From Hyperoplus lanceolatus (lineage: Eukaryota; Chordata; Actinopteri; Uranoscopiformes; Ammodytidae), in assembly GCA_026929865.2 (NCBI GenBank), contig CM049402.1, positions 7,497,001 to 7,561,000 of the forward strand: 64,000 bases of DNA, read 5' to 3'. A program made the position numbers and the translations under genes. The notes below the pieces were generated by a model that saw nothing but the letters and a program-made list of their open reading frames with translations, was not told the origin of the DNA and did not search any database. This document shows, in pieces, positions 22,101 to 34,788 of this stretch. Within the stretch, counting starts at the first letter, position 1. Each line of letters opens with the position of its first letter.

Positions 22101-22284
22101 CATACGGCCCGCGGGCTTGTAGAGCACACATTTCTGAGCATTTAAAAAAAACAAGCGAGTCTCTGGAGTTATGAATTTTTAAAGAAATAACCAAAATGCT
22201 CACTCCAGCCGCTAGGGGGCAGCCAAAATATTTAAAGAAGCACATTTTTGCAACGTGGGAAATGGCAATCTTGCTTCACCGCTA
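19149..22284. other. Gene-free stretch with repeat fragments
   Basis: The segment 19513-19650 starts GGGCGTGTTCACACCAAC and repeats GTTTGAACGCAGTGCGAATG-like motifs, resembling a fish MITE end, but no partner end was found. At 22088, CAGTGGTGTTAAACATACGG resembles a hAT-type terminus, again without a partner. No gene is supported. Confidence 0.35.
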
Positions 22285-22288
22285 TTAA

Positions 22289-23396
22289 AGGTTCAGTAAG
22301 CGGAATGGTCAGTTTAGCTAACTTCCTGTCAGTTACTGCAGTTAGCGGTCCCCTCCCTCGTCCCTACGTCACCACATTAATGCAATGCGGTCTTCAAGCA
22401 GCGAGTTATCTAGTATCATTTCAGATCCATAAGTGTGATAAAACATGATAAAAACCATCAAAACAGACATTGGGAAGGATTTTACCTGCTCCGCCATTGT
22501 AGGCGAATACTGTTAGGAAAAATATTTCTAATTTTAATGATATTATACCCCCCTCATTAATTTGCATTTACTCATGTATAATCAATAGAATAATCGATAT
22601 ATTCTTAATTTGTGTCTAAACTTCTCTCATATTCTCTCACTCCAGAACTTGTGAGAAAGGAAGGGAGTGAGAGATGATTTTGCAACAAAAAGCCCCTTGA
22701 TAACTTTACGATGTTTTTCCCATATGATAAGGCTAGGGGCAAGACGAGGTATCGGTTTTAAACAAAGGCCTTCTGTAATTCCGTTTACTCAGCTGAGCAA
22801 AACATCTTATCCTTCAAGGACATAGGCATAGTTCATTCTTTTTCCCATAGTGCAGGAGATGACGTCAGCCAGAAGAGGAAGAACTATGAAACACATGACA
22901 CAAGTTAGCCAATGATCAGCCTTGTTATGTTTTGCTTTATAATGATCCTGCTGGAGATGGGACAGGACTTTCTGCACTCTTTTTTGCTGCTCGTTTTGTC
23001 TATCTGACTACTGCATAAGCTGTAAACTGCCGACATCACTTTTTCATTAAACCATCCATTGTAACTTTTTATCCACGTCTCCTCCAACATTTTTGCATCC
23101 TCTCTTCCTCTTAAGAAACGAACACGTGAATTAATAATATAGTTTTATTAATACGCATTCACACATCTATCGCTCTGCACGTGCACCGGCACTGAGACGG
23201 GTGCCGGTTTGTAGCTTTCTCTCTTCTGATTGGATACCAGTTTCGGGATCCCCGAAAAGTTTTTTTGCCGATTACATGCAGAGCGAGTGACTGAGAGATC
23301 GGCTTTATGAAACATGCACACTATATAAGTGATCACTGTATGAATAAAGAGTGGTTTAACACTTATATTAACATAAATAAATTGCTTACTTCACCT
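22289..23396. mobile_element. TTAA-flanked MITE, copy 1, interrupted by an LTR-like insert
   Basis: TTAA is present at both edges (22285-22288 and 23397-23400), the target used by piggyBac and Kolobok elements. Terminal inverted repeats read AGGTTCAGTAAGCGGAATGG on the left and AGGTGAAGTAAGCAATTTAT as reverse complement on the right. The interior matches the copy at 35428-35946 over most of its length. That comparison shows a 639-bp insertion at 22511-23149. Without the insertion the element would be about 464 bp. It has no coding capacity. Confidence 0.75.
22511..23149. mobile_element. Candidate solo LTR inserted in the TTAA MITE
   Basis: The insert is bounded by 5-bp direct repeats AATAC (22506-22510 and 23150-23154), the target size of many LTR retroelements, and its length of 639 bp is LTR-like. 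It starts with TG (TGTTAGG). Inside are a TATA-like TTTATAATG near 22935 and an ATTAAA near 23045. Against this call, it ends in TT rather than CA, so either the end has mutated or the element is of another type. No coding sequence is present. Confidence 0.45.
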
Positions 23397-23440
23397 TTAA
23401 TGTTTCCTCCAGTGCTTTATGGCAAAAAAAATATATAGGG

Positions 23441-23760
23441 GAGAACGAGGTAATCTGAGCCACTTTTTACATTTGCTCTCCTCTAAGCGAGCTAAAATGA
23501 TTTATCACTCAAATTTACACATTTCCCATTAATTCAGGATGATTCCTAGAAATGGGCATTAGCAGAATTTTTTCAAGACAAAGGGTAGTGAAAATATGAT
23601 TGTTTTAAAAAAAGTTGTCATGTGGCTCACTTTACCCCAGCTGTGGGGTAAACTGAGACAGACCAGAAAAATCAAGGGGGTAAACTGATCCACTTACTTT
23701 TTCCACTCTGAAACTGCCATAACAACACATATTGTAACACGCACATTCCAGAACTAATGT
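23441..23760. repeat. Dispersed GGGGTAA-motif repeat, copy 3
   Basis: The head is TAGGGGAGAACGAGGTAATC followed by TGAGCC. At 23630-23660 there is a palindrome of the same motif, GGCTCACTTTACCCC-AGCT-GTGGGGTAAACTGAG, and then another unit, GGGGGTAAACTGATCCAC. This is the clearest of the three copies. The function is unknown, and the family is likely a non-autonomous DNA transposon. Confidence 0.55.
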
Positions 23761-24212
23761 CGGACTAGTGAAAGAATGATGGGGTTTGGTCAATTAGGCA
23801 AAGCAAATGTTCTAAACACTTGAAAGTAACTCTGAACAAAATGAAATACAACATATTATAATTCAAAAGGTTTTAATAAGATTCAAATGAAAGATAGAAC
23901 CAGTTAGATTAGAACACAGTCTGGGGGTCAGAACACAGGACACTTAGAGCCAGCTTGTGTCTGGGGGTCAAAGCATAGGAAAATCAGAACCAGCGACAAC
24001 AGCCTGGGACTCAGAATACAGGAGAAGACCCAACTGGGTTATAACATCAGCCTGTCATACTCTAAAACTAGGCCTACTCTACATTCCAGCCCTGAAGTTT
24101 ACAGGGAAAGATGAGAAGGTGCTCTTTCCGTGTGGTTGCCCCAGGTCGTCTTCCTGGTGTATTTCCTTGGCATGATGGTTTTTCTACAATGTGTATGACA
24201 TTAAAATAAAAC

Positions 24213-25168
<956 letters not shown>

Positions 25169-26031
25169 TGCCTTGAAGACTCCGTCGTGGGCACTAAACA
25201 CCATCGAGCCCATACAGCAAACAAGACCTTCAGTGACAAGAGTACTATTTCTATATAGTTTTTATTAATGCCTTTGCTCAGGTCAGATTCCCCATGAAAT
25301 CCGACCAAACCAAAGCCTGTGTTTCAAACGTTACTTAATAAAGGTTTACTTTGCTTCACCATTGTCATAATACCGTCATTATAATACATGGTCACATATG
25401 AATACATTACCTCATCACCATGTATCCTGCGGTCTATCTTTCACTCGCTTCCTGAACAAATGCACGTGTCGCCGACACACGCTAGCAAAGATCTTTAGGA
25501 CAGCAGGCGCTGGTGTCGTAAAAGCACTACTGCTTCTTTCCAAAGGGAGCACTAGAATCAGCAAAAACTGAAAGCTCCTCACAGTCACTTCAAGACTCTC
25601 AAAGAAGTATCTCTCAGACTTTTGCATGACCTTTATTTTTGATGAAAGAAAATGGAAAAGCAGCAAAACTGATGCACTATTTAATCTTAGGTTTTGAGTG
25701 GAGATGAATCGACACAAAAGTCACGGGTGAGATATTTCTCTACCACCGGCTCTGTCTGTGGTCTGTCTGCACTAGAGGCTTGCCTTGTGTTGCATATGAC
25801 TGCTATGTGATCATGTCTCGCTTACATCTATTATCAAAGGAGTCCTGTTTGTGTGTTAAATAATGTGATTTGACAGTACCCTGCTGAGTATTTGGCTTTA
25901 GATCATTTTATTCCTAAATAACTAAAGGCAACACATTGGGACATTACATACCAAGTCATAATCACTTTTTTGTAGCATTAGTTTAGGTATAACTGCAAAT
26001 GTACCCTTTCCAGACTCCTGTGTCTTTGCAC

Positions 26032-26033
<2 letters not shown>
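25169..26033. other. Gene-free stretch
   Basis: No recognisable gene or bounded repeat. Confidence 0.35.
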
Positions 26034-26080
<47 letters not shown>

Positions 26081-26117
26081 GCACACACGCACACACGCAC
26101 GCACACACACACACACA
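26034..26117. repeat. (CA)n microsatellite with CG variants
   Basis: A CA run with interspersed GCACGC variants in its second half. Confidence 0.9.
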
Positions 26118-27994
26118 GCCTCTCTTTTTCTCGGGGGGATTCCAGATATATCACTGTACTTTTGAGGGAACACAGTTGTCTAAGTCCTTTGAGAGCACCT
26201 GACCACACAACAGAGCGCGCGCCTCCGAGGGCTTTATCTTGTGATGATTAGCAATTTGAAGCTGCATTATCCTGTTCATTACCCGGCTGCTTATCAAACA
26301 TATTAATCATGTCGCACCAGATATCGATTTTAATGGTTTTTATTACATGCTGAAAATAAATGACGAGCTTCTGCAGGGGAGAAAAAGGAGTTTCACACTA
26401 TTGAAAATTGCAGACAAACCCAGAGGATACCATCTATTTTCTTCTATGTTTTTTTCTATTTTACCATTTCTCACATTGCTTGAAGGCTTTGAATTGTTTG
26501 AATTTGGCTTATAAATTATACTTTTTTCTAGCCGTACCCAGGCAAGCACAGCACACAACCAGTAAAATGAAAGTCTTAATTGTTGAGTTGTTGTTGATGT
26601 TTAAAAGTGTACTGTTACTTTGACTGCAAACGTTTACCCATATAGCCACAGGCATTCACAAGACCCAAGCACAAGGTATAGATTGAAATAAGGGGCCTAT
26701 TGCTAGATTAGCATAAACAGAACTCCCCACAGGCCTATTATGTGCAAGCACAGCAGCACAAGTGTATTCTGAGCAGGGATTTTTACGACTCAATAAATGA
26801 ACACAATTAGAAAAAAGAATAAATAATCGCAAGCATAATTTAAGACAAGGAAAGCTGGACAGGACAGCGGAGCAGGCTCATAAATTAGTTAGCCAGATAA
26901 TTGCGGGTTGATCTCATATTTTTAGTTTGGTGTCATGAAAAGGCATTGACATTAACCTGTGTTTAGTCATGTGTGGTATATAACAGAGGTCAACACAGGA
27001 AAAAGCCGTCTTCCTAAGCAATTAGTTAACTAGAAAAATGTCATAATTCCTGCAGGACTGTTGGTGTGCATGAAGACACAACGTTTTATATTAAAATGAC
27101 AAGAAGCCCATTGAGCACTGGGCATTCTAAAATACAGCACTGGGATCACTTTGCTTTCCATGATAATTCATCAGAGATGCAATAAATGTCAGAGGAACAG
27201 GCCCCCTCTTACTATAAAACATGCTTCTTACAAACGGCAGCAGATACTTGACCATTTGGCCATAATTGTTTTTCATAGTTTGTCTCAACAGTGATTTGAG
27301 CACTGAAGAGCCAACTGATGATTAGGGCTAGTCCCTCTTTGCCCATATGATGATGTGCAGTAATAACTGGGGGAAATAATCTGTCAGTGGTAAATTAGTA
27401 ACAGACTGTTTTGATCACAGACAGTATTTTGACATGCTTTATTGAAACAGTACAGGTGTTTATCGCCTAACACTGCAATCATAACAGCTAAACTCTTGAA
27501 ACTGGATATATATATATAATCGCACATTTTTATCTATTCTAGTCTAAATGTCCTTTGATTTCTTGATGTCCCATTATATTTTCTCATTGTAATGCTCTTT
27601 TCACACCTATTCTCTACACCCTTGTAATTCAGTGTATTTCTTCTAAAATATCTAATTGACTGAATAATTTCCAATTCAGTGCAAATAGACAACAATGTAG
27701 ATCCCCCCTCTCCCCCCCAAACCTATAACATCATACACAAACATAATTGGAACTTCCTTTTTTATTTAAAAACCAAACCATAAAACATCATAGGCTATAG
27801 CCTATATAAAACACATTAGTATTAAGGTGGTTGCTGCCTAAATGTTTTGGGAGTCGTTCATCCACGACTTATTTCAGACTGTTTGTGGAGTGGACACACC
27901 ATACACTTGTGTGCTGGTGGTTGGTTGGTATGCCGCTGCTGCAGCCGAGGCTTAAGTCACCCTTGATAGCGAAAATTTAAGTGAAAATGAATGA
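26118..27994. other. Gene-free stretch
   Basis: AT-rich and mostly single-copy in appearance, with no gene. The last 200 bases (27800-28002) may belong to the repeat whose other half is 28900-29152, because the hAT-type element has inserted between them. Confidence 0.35.
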
Positions 27995-28002
27995 CTGGCG
28001 GC

Positions 28003-28891
28003 CAGAACCGGCCCGAGGCATAAGCGAACTAAGCGGCCGCTTAGGGCCCCCGACTGCCTGGGGGGCCCCCTAAAAATTATTTTTTTTTTTTTTTTTTTTA
28101 GTTTGTGTGTATGATATTAACATCATACTATGCAAATGAGAGTTATCATACAAAAAAAGGAATAAAATGTTTTGGTCTAGATAATTAATAGCCTAAAAAT
28201 GTAATTAGTTCATCTCGGAGGAAATCCGAAATTATCTGATCATGTCACGTTCACATCCATGCACAGTGTGTATTGAGTTTATTTAAAAACATTTGGAAAT
28301 GGGGCTGCCCTCAGTTGCCCATGCACTGTGTATAGTCTATAGCCTATGTCAGCCTTCTCTGTGGAAAAAAAGATACAGTAGCTGGATAACAGAGTTCTTC
28401 TGCTTCGTTCCTCACACTGCATTTAAATGCATTCACTATATTACAGAGAAATATGTCCCGTAAAAGAAAAAGAGCTCCAAGCCCAACCCATAATATTTTA
28501 TTTTATATTAATATTTTTATGGAAAATCCATGTGTCTTTCTTCAATAGCTTCTAATTCATCTGACCCAGTGTCTCCAAATTATTTGTTCACACAAGATTT
28601 CTCAGATTGAGCCTCTTAATTTTCCTCTCAAAGTGCACCAGATTCATGCATTTCACTTTAAAAAGGTTAAAAAAATCTCCCGGGGGGGCATACCCCCGGA
28701 CCCCCCTAAGAGGGTCTGAATCTCGGCTGTCTAATATTTTCGCACAGCCGTACAGTGGAGGCTCTAGCGGAAAACACTGGGTGTGTGAATGATATTTAAC
28801 AAAGATCTATAGTTTCAGCAGCGCTAACATTGGAGAGGGGCCCCCTAATCATATTTCGCTTAGGGCCCCCTGAAGGCTTGGGCCGGCTCTG
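28003..28891. mobile_element. hAT-type non-autonomous transposon (GGGCCCCC type) with perfect 8-bp TSD
   Basis: Identical 8-bp direct repeats CTGGCGGC flank it at 27995-28002 and 28892-28899. The termini are inverted: left CAGAACCGGCCCGAGGC and CTTAGGGCCCCC, right (reverse complement) CAGAGCCGGCCCAAGCC and GGGGGCCCTAAGCG. A T-run of about 20 sits near the left end. About 28362-28800 is an inverted copy of the module inside the 1867-2657 element. No transposase is encoded. Confidence 0.88.
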
Positions 28892-28899
28892 CTGGCGGC

Positions 28900-29152
28900 T
28901 GCCACTAACGTTCATGGAGGTTTTGGTGGGGTGTAGGACATGTTCCGGTTGACTTAACAGTAACTTATTGGCGAGCCATATGAATAGTTTGTGGTGTTTC
29001 AGTTGTTCTAACATTACTAGTTGATGCAACAGCATGTGAAAAAAACACAACGTTTGCTAGGCCACGTTAATCGCGCGATAAAAAATTTGACGCCGTTAAA
29101 ATGGGTTTGCGTTAACGCCGTTAATAACGCGTTAAACTGACAGCACTAATAT
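28900..29152. repeat. Right end of an AATTAATCGCG-type repeat
   Basis: The sequence contains GACGCCGTTAAAATGGG, GCGTTAACGCCGTTAATAAC and ends with CTGACAGCACTA, a terminal form related to the left end at 24213 (TAGGGCTGTCAA). The hAT-type element at 28003-28891 appears to have inserted into this older repeat. Its left boundary is not determined. Confidence 0.45.
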
Positions 29153-29486
29153 ATATATATATGTATACTGTATATATATAAACTTATAGAATTACCAATC
29201 CTCTCATAGCAATGTTTTTGTTTTGGCAGCTAAAGAAATACAGTATCTCACAATAGTGAGTACACCCCTCACATTTCTTCAAATATTTCATTATATCTTT
29301 CCATGGGACAACACTGAATAAATGACACTTTGATACGATGTAAAGTAGTCAGTGTACAACTTGTCGAACAGTGAAAATTTACTGTCCCTTCAAAATAACT
29401 CGACACACAGCCATTGATGTCTAAACTGCTGGCAACAAAAGTGAGTACACCCCTAAGAACATTTTTTCCAAATTGGACCTAAAGTG

Positions 29487-29789
29487 TCAATATTTTGTGT
29501 TGCCACCATTATTTTCCAGCACTGCCTTAACCCTCTTGGGCATGGAGTTCACCAGAGCTTCACAGGTTGCAACTGGAACCCTCTTCCACCCATTCATGAC
29601 AGCATCACAGAGCTGGTGGATATTAGAGACTTTGCGCTCCTCCACCTTTCGTTTGAGGATGCCCCAAAGATGCTCAATAGGGTTTAGGTCTGGAGACATG
29701 CTTGGCCAGGCCATAACCTTTACCCTTAGCTTTTTTAGCAAGCCACTGGTCGTCTTGGAAGTGTGTTTGGGGTTGTTATCATGTTGCAA
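29487..29789 (-). pseudogene. Tc1-like transposase C-terminal fragment, left arm
   Basis: About 100 residues of a Tc1-family DDE transposase: LQHDNNPKHTS-type second catalytic Asp, then MSPDLNPIEHLWG with the catalytic Glu at the usual 34-residue spacing, ending NNGGNTKY. There is no upstream partner on this strand; the first catalytic Asp and the DNA-binding domain are missing. It is a duplicate of the right-arm fragment. Confidence 0.8.
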
Positions 29790-29829
29790 TACTGCCCTTC
29801 AGCCCAGTTTACGAAGGTTGAGTGCACGT

Positions 29830-31389
29830 GGTCAGTGTCATACACAGAGGTTGGCTTTAGAAAATAGACGTATGAGTGCTGCAAGCATTGCTGAAGGGCT
29901 TGAAGGGGTGGGGGGTCAACCTGTCAGTGCTCAGACCATACGCCACAAAATGCATCATACTGGTCTGCATGGCTGTTGTCCCAGAAGAAAGCCTATTCTA
30001 AAGATGATGCACAAGAAACCCCACAAAAAGTTTGCTGAAGACAAGGAGACTACGGACATGGATTACTGCAACCATGTCCTGTGGTCTGATGAGACCAAGA
30101 TACATTTATTTGGTTCAGATGGTGTTAAGATTGTGGGGCGGCAACCAGGTGAGGAGTACAAAGACAAGGGTGTCTTGCCTATAGTCAAGCATGTTGGTTG
30201 GAGTGTCATGGGCTGTGTTTGGAAAGCCATACTAGCGTCCTACATCCTACATACTCAACATCTATGTTCTAGATACTGTCTACTCAAAGATCGATTGTGT
30301 GTGCGAGGTGCATCGAAACGTTTTCAGTTGAAGTATACTCAAGCAATGAAGAATTTCTTCTTCTTCTTATAAGATTCAGGCAGTTTAGACGCTGTTCAGC
30401 GTGTAACCGCCCTCTACAGGTTAGCTATTGAACTAGATTTTTACAGTCCTGTGTTCATCATCTGTGTTTTAGACCTCTTGTTTAATAATTATGTTTTGAG
30501 GCGGAGGATCCCTCCGACGCTCTCTGTCCGGCTCATCAGACAGCACTCAGCTGTCTGTGAGTTGAGCTGGATGAGCTGCGGTGTGTGGAACAGTGATCTG
30601 TTCTGATCTCTCCCCACTATCAGACTCACATCACTCATTCATTTTTACTTAGTAACTCTATTGTTGTTAGGTATTTATCTTCCTCTCTTATCTATTGTAA
30701 GAGTTTATGAATGACTGACTGCACGTACAGTTGTCAGATCGCGGACCCCAAACAATGTTGTTGCCTAGCAACCTGCTCGAAAATATTTCATTTTCCTGGG
30801 CGGGTAGAATTGACCCAGTGCATTGTGGGGCGGTTGAGTAGGAAAAGTATCCAATCGATCCATACCCAAAATCTTCCCGGAAGTTAGTACTCATCCGGGA
30901 ATTTCTCGCATACCCAAACTCGCATACCCAACCGTCACATACTCAAATTGAAGTCAAAATGAGTATGAGTAGGACGTTAGTATGGCTTTCCGAACACAGC
31001 CATGGTTCATTGAATTCTAACATGTACTGTGACATACTGAAGCAGAGCATGATCCCCTCCCTTCATAAACTGGGCCGCAGGGCAGTACTGCAACATGATA
31101 ACGACCCCAAACACACCTCCGAACGACCACTGGCTTGCTAAAGAAGCTGAGGGTAAAGGTTATGGACTGGCCAAGCATGTCTCCAGACCTAAACCCTATT
31201 GAGCATCTTTGGGGCATCTTCAAATGGGAGATGGAGGAGTGCAAGGACTCTAATATCCACCAGCTCCTTGATGTCATCATGAATGGGTGGAAGAGGATTC
31301 CAGTGGCAACCTGTGAAGCTCTGGTGAACTCCATGCCCAAGAGGGTTAAGGCAGTGCTGGAAAATAATGATGGCAAAACAAAATATTGA
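29830..31389 (+). pseudogene. Tc1-like transposase remnant, split by a nested element
   Basis: Plus-strand transposase pieces run in order: a partial second helix-turn-helix (VSAQTIRHKMHHTGLHG), then VLWSDETKIHLFG with the first catalytic Asp, then VGWSVMG up to 30206. The 30212-31000 insertion follows, then LNSNMYCDILKQSMIPSLHK, LQHDNDPKHTS (second Asp) and SPDLNPIEHLWG (Glu), stopping at 31387-31389. Besides the insertion there are internal frame changes, a loss of some bases near the insertion site and no N-terminus. It is clearly inactive. Confidence 0.75.
30212..31000. mobile_element. Nested non-autonomous transposon with 5-bp TSD
   Basis: Flanked by CATGG (30207-30211 and 31001-31005). 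Its ends are inverted repeats of about 33 bases: GCTGTGTTTGGAAAGCCATA on the left and GCTGTGTTCGGAAAGCCATA as reverse complement on the right, continuing CT(A)RCGTCCTA. It interrupts the Tc1-like transposase and so is younger than it. No transposase is encoded. The superfamily is unresolved. The terminal motif resembles that of 32654-33061. Confidence 0.7.
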
Positions 31390-31593
31390 CACTTTGGGCC
31401 CAATTTGGACATTTTCACTTAGGGGTGTACTCACTTTTGTGGGGGGACAGTAAATTTACACTGTTATACAAGCTGTACAATGACTACTTAACATTGTGTC
31501 AAAGTGTTATTTATTCAGTGTTGTCCCATGGAAAGATATAATGAAATATTTTAAGAAATGTTAGGGGTGTTCTCACTTTTGTGAGATACTGTA

Positions 31594-32650
31594 TAGTGAA
31601 ACGATTGGGTTAAGGATGAGCACATCATAACAGAACAACACTAACATTTAAAATGAATAGCATTACTTATGCAGGCAATTTACCAGAGAGCTATTGCAGA
31701 CTGGGCAAAGCACATTGTTTTGTACATGTAGATGCTTTTCTTGTTTTATGCATTAAGTATATTAAGAAATTCTGAAAATAAATTTCAATAAACCTGACAG
31801 TGCGATGCACCGAAATATAAGGAAAACACATGCAAATAAGGAGTATTCCCCAATTTCAGATAAACAAAACGAAAACTGCGAATACACACAATAGGACCAA
31901 ACAGACACTCTGATACACAAAAGAAAACCTGGTGCACTCGGCTCAAACATGCATGTTGTTGCCAAGGTTGGTGACTCATGAAGTTATTTAATTCTGCTTT
32001 CTGTACCTGTTGTTGGAAAATGAACAACATTTGAGGTTTTTCCTTTGGCATTTGACCTGTTGTCTGTGCTGCCTTCAGTGTTAATGTACAGTATGTGGTT
32101 TATGTTATGTTTTGTATTTGACAATGTGCACGTGTTCGCTTTAAGTTGCGATCTATTGAGCTCCCAGGGCCAACGTATAGAAATCTACAACGAATGAACA
32201 TAAGGAGAGGTTGAACGAAAATGGTAAACTTAAAAGTTTCTTAATGGACATATTGCTACTTTTATTTGATATATCAGGTTATTTCCTGATAGTTAGAGAA
32301 CACTTCCATGACATGTTCCATAGACCAAGCGTGTAGGCACAAAGAGTCCCAGGTAGACTAAGCAAATTGTACTGTTAACGAAATTGTTGTTTGGCCTATT
32401 ATAAAGGCTGGTTAAACCGAACTTAACTAAGGCTCTTAACGCAACAAATTCAACATACAAATGACCTAGCAAATAGGCTATTTACTGGCTGATTAGATCA
32501 GGTCTGACACACAGGGGAGACCTAACAACCAAACATTACTAATTAAACTACAAATAACAATCAAAAAATAAAACACATAACAAAAGTAACCAAAAAAAAA
32601 ACAAGAAAGGTACTTCATTTAATGTCAACTTAATATGATGTAAATCCAAC
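31594..32650. other. Gene-free stretch
   Basis: AT-rich, with no gene or bounded repeat recognised. Confidence 0.35.
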
Positions 32651-32653
32651 ATA

Positions 32654-33061
32654 GGTTGCGTTCAGAATCGCATACTTTCTACTATATAGTATGTAGAAAA
32701 AAGATTTAGGATGTAACGATTCTTGTGGCCAGATTTAGGATGGTTAGAAGTACCCGGATGTCCTACTTCATGCGGCCAAGATTGTTAGTGTTGAAAACTG
32801 CATCCTATTTGGGCGATTCTGACCCGCAATCCAGTGCGCACGTGAAGTGACGTCACATCGACGAAGCCTCCATATGAAAACAAACAGGGATGTGACGGAT
32901 ATAAAAGCAAGAGGCAAGATCAAGGCGCAATGTTGTGATGAAATAAGAGAGTAAAGTATGTCCCAATAGTATGCCTACTGCATCCTAACTAGATTATTTT
33001 TATCGTTGGATGTAGTGTGTAGAATAGAAAAAAGAAAGAGTATGCGATTCGGAACACAACC
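32654..33061. mobile_element. MITE with GGTTGCGTTC termini
   Basis: Inverted termini: GGTTGCGTTCAGAATCGCAT on the left and GGTTGTGTTCCGAATCGCAT as reverse complement of the right end (33042-33061). Candidate 3-bp target duplication ATA at 32651-32653 and 33062-33064. It is 408 bp with no coding potential. Left-end interior TACTATATAGTATGTAG is itself a small palindrome. The superfamily is uncertain. Confidence 0.65.
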
Positions 33062-33064
33062 ATA

Positions 33065-33515
<451 letters not shown>

Positions 33516-34657
33516 AGCTGAAAAGAAAATCTGGTATTATACACGGCCTAGGTTCTGTAAACTGGTATGGGGGCCCACCTTAGCTAGCAACATAGCGTTT
33601 AACAGAGGCTTGGCTGTATATGAACACTGGCTTTTTACTTCAGTGCATACACAGGGTAGACAGGAAGTGGATCGTGAGGGGATAAACACTGTTTTTACCA
33701 CAAGCCTTCTCCAAAATCTCAGACTCCCCCTTTAGGTTAATGTGTGAAACAAAAAGCATGTTGGCTTTGCATGATGTTTCATGGAAATCATTTCAACCAA
33801 CTGAAGTCAAAAGAACTGCATCGTTGTAAGAAAATGAAGTGTGGGTGTGGGAGGTTACCAACTTTAACATAGGTGTGTGGTCATGACGGTGGCCCTATTT
33901 TTAAAAGAAGTTATCAACACAAATGAGATGATCAGACCTGTTAGTACTAGAAAAACACAGTCTTATACAGTCTTAAATACTTTGTTTGTTGGTATGCATG
34001 TAAGGCTATCACACACATCCACAATGTCAGTGTTGTGTATTTATCTTTTTCCTTTTTGCATCACCTGTTCCACACTTTGACACTCCTTGATCTTACTCTT
34101 ACAGTATTTGACAGATCTGAGCTTTGCTGTTCCATGATGCATGATTCTTTTTTTCTTGGTGCTGTATGGATGGTGTGTAGACTGCGTCGCTGTGTTGTAT
34201 CTTTTTTATTATTTCACAACTATTGCTGTTATCACCTTTGCCACACGTCGTTTTAATGTAACATCTGGTCAAAGACAATTGAAAAGATTTACAATTTCAC
34301 ATCTTAGATAACTCATTTATATTGGAAAAGATAAGGCTCATTTATATTTTCATTGTTCATTAATGGCCATAGTAAAAAAAAAAAGGAAATATAAATATAC
34401 ATTTTATTCAAATATGGAACTCTTTTCTAACAGAGAAATTGATTTTCCTGGCGGTGTCTCATTTGCTTTATAGGAGGTTTGTGAATCCTTATGGGATAAA
34501 GGTAATTTAAATGGAGGGATGTAATCCTTTACGAATATTATACTCTTAAAGGTTATAAATGTTCTACGTTCAAGGTTGATGAGCGCAGTCATATTAATTG
34601 ATTTGAATGTTATCATGCATGCAGCGTAATTGTTGGATTACAAAGTAAAGTTATGAC
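33516..34657. other. Gene-free stretch
   Basis: No gene, RNA or bounded repeat recognised. Confidence 0.35.
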
Positions 34658-34661
34658 TTAT

Positions 34662-34788
34662 TGGGCCGGTTTCGCAGACATGGATTAAGCCTAGTTCTGG
34701 ACTAAATTGTACTTTCAATGGACAATCTCCATTCAAAATTCCATTTAGTCCAGGACTAGGCTTAATCCATGTCTGTGAAACTGGCCCA
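34662..34788. mobile_element. 127-bp fold-back MITE
   Basis: Almost the whole element is an inverted repeat. The left arm begins TGGGCCGGTTTCGCAGACAT and the right arm, as reverse complement, begins TGGGCCAGTTTCACAGACAT; pairing continues for about 55 bases. TTAT flanks both sides (34658-34661 and 34789-34792), consistent with a 3-4 bp target duplication. It is non-coding. Confidence 0.8.

Larger units (their letters stand above)
29241..31591. mobile_element. Palindromic, defective Tc1/mariner element
   Basis: TA dinucleotides flank it (29239-29240 and 31592-31593). The termini are inverted: CAGTATCTCACAATAGTGAG on the left and CTTTTGTGAGATACTG on the right. Unusually, the inverted repeats extend far into coding sequence: 29241-29817 is an inverted copy of 31060-31591, so both arms encode the C-terminus of the same transposase, on minus and plus strands respectively. 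Between them lies plus-strand middle transposase sequence and a nested 789-bp element. The right arm lacks about 43 bp present in the left. The N-terminal DNA-binding domain is absent, so the element cannot make an enzyme. Confidence 0.85.
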
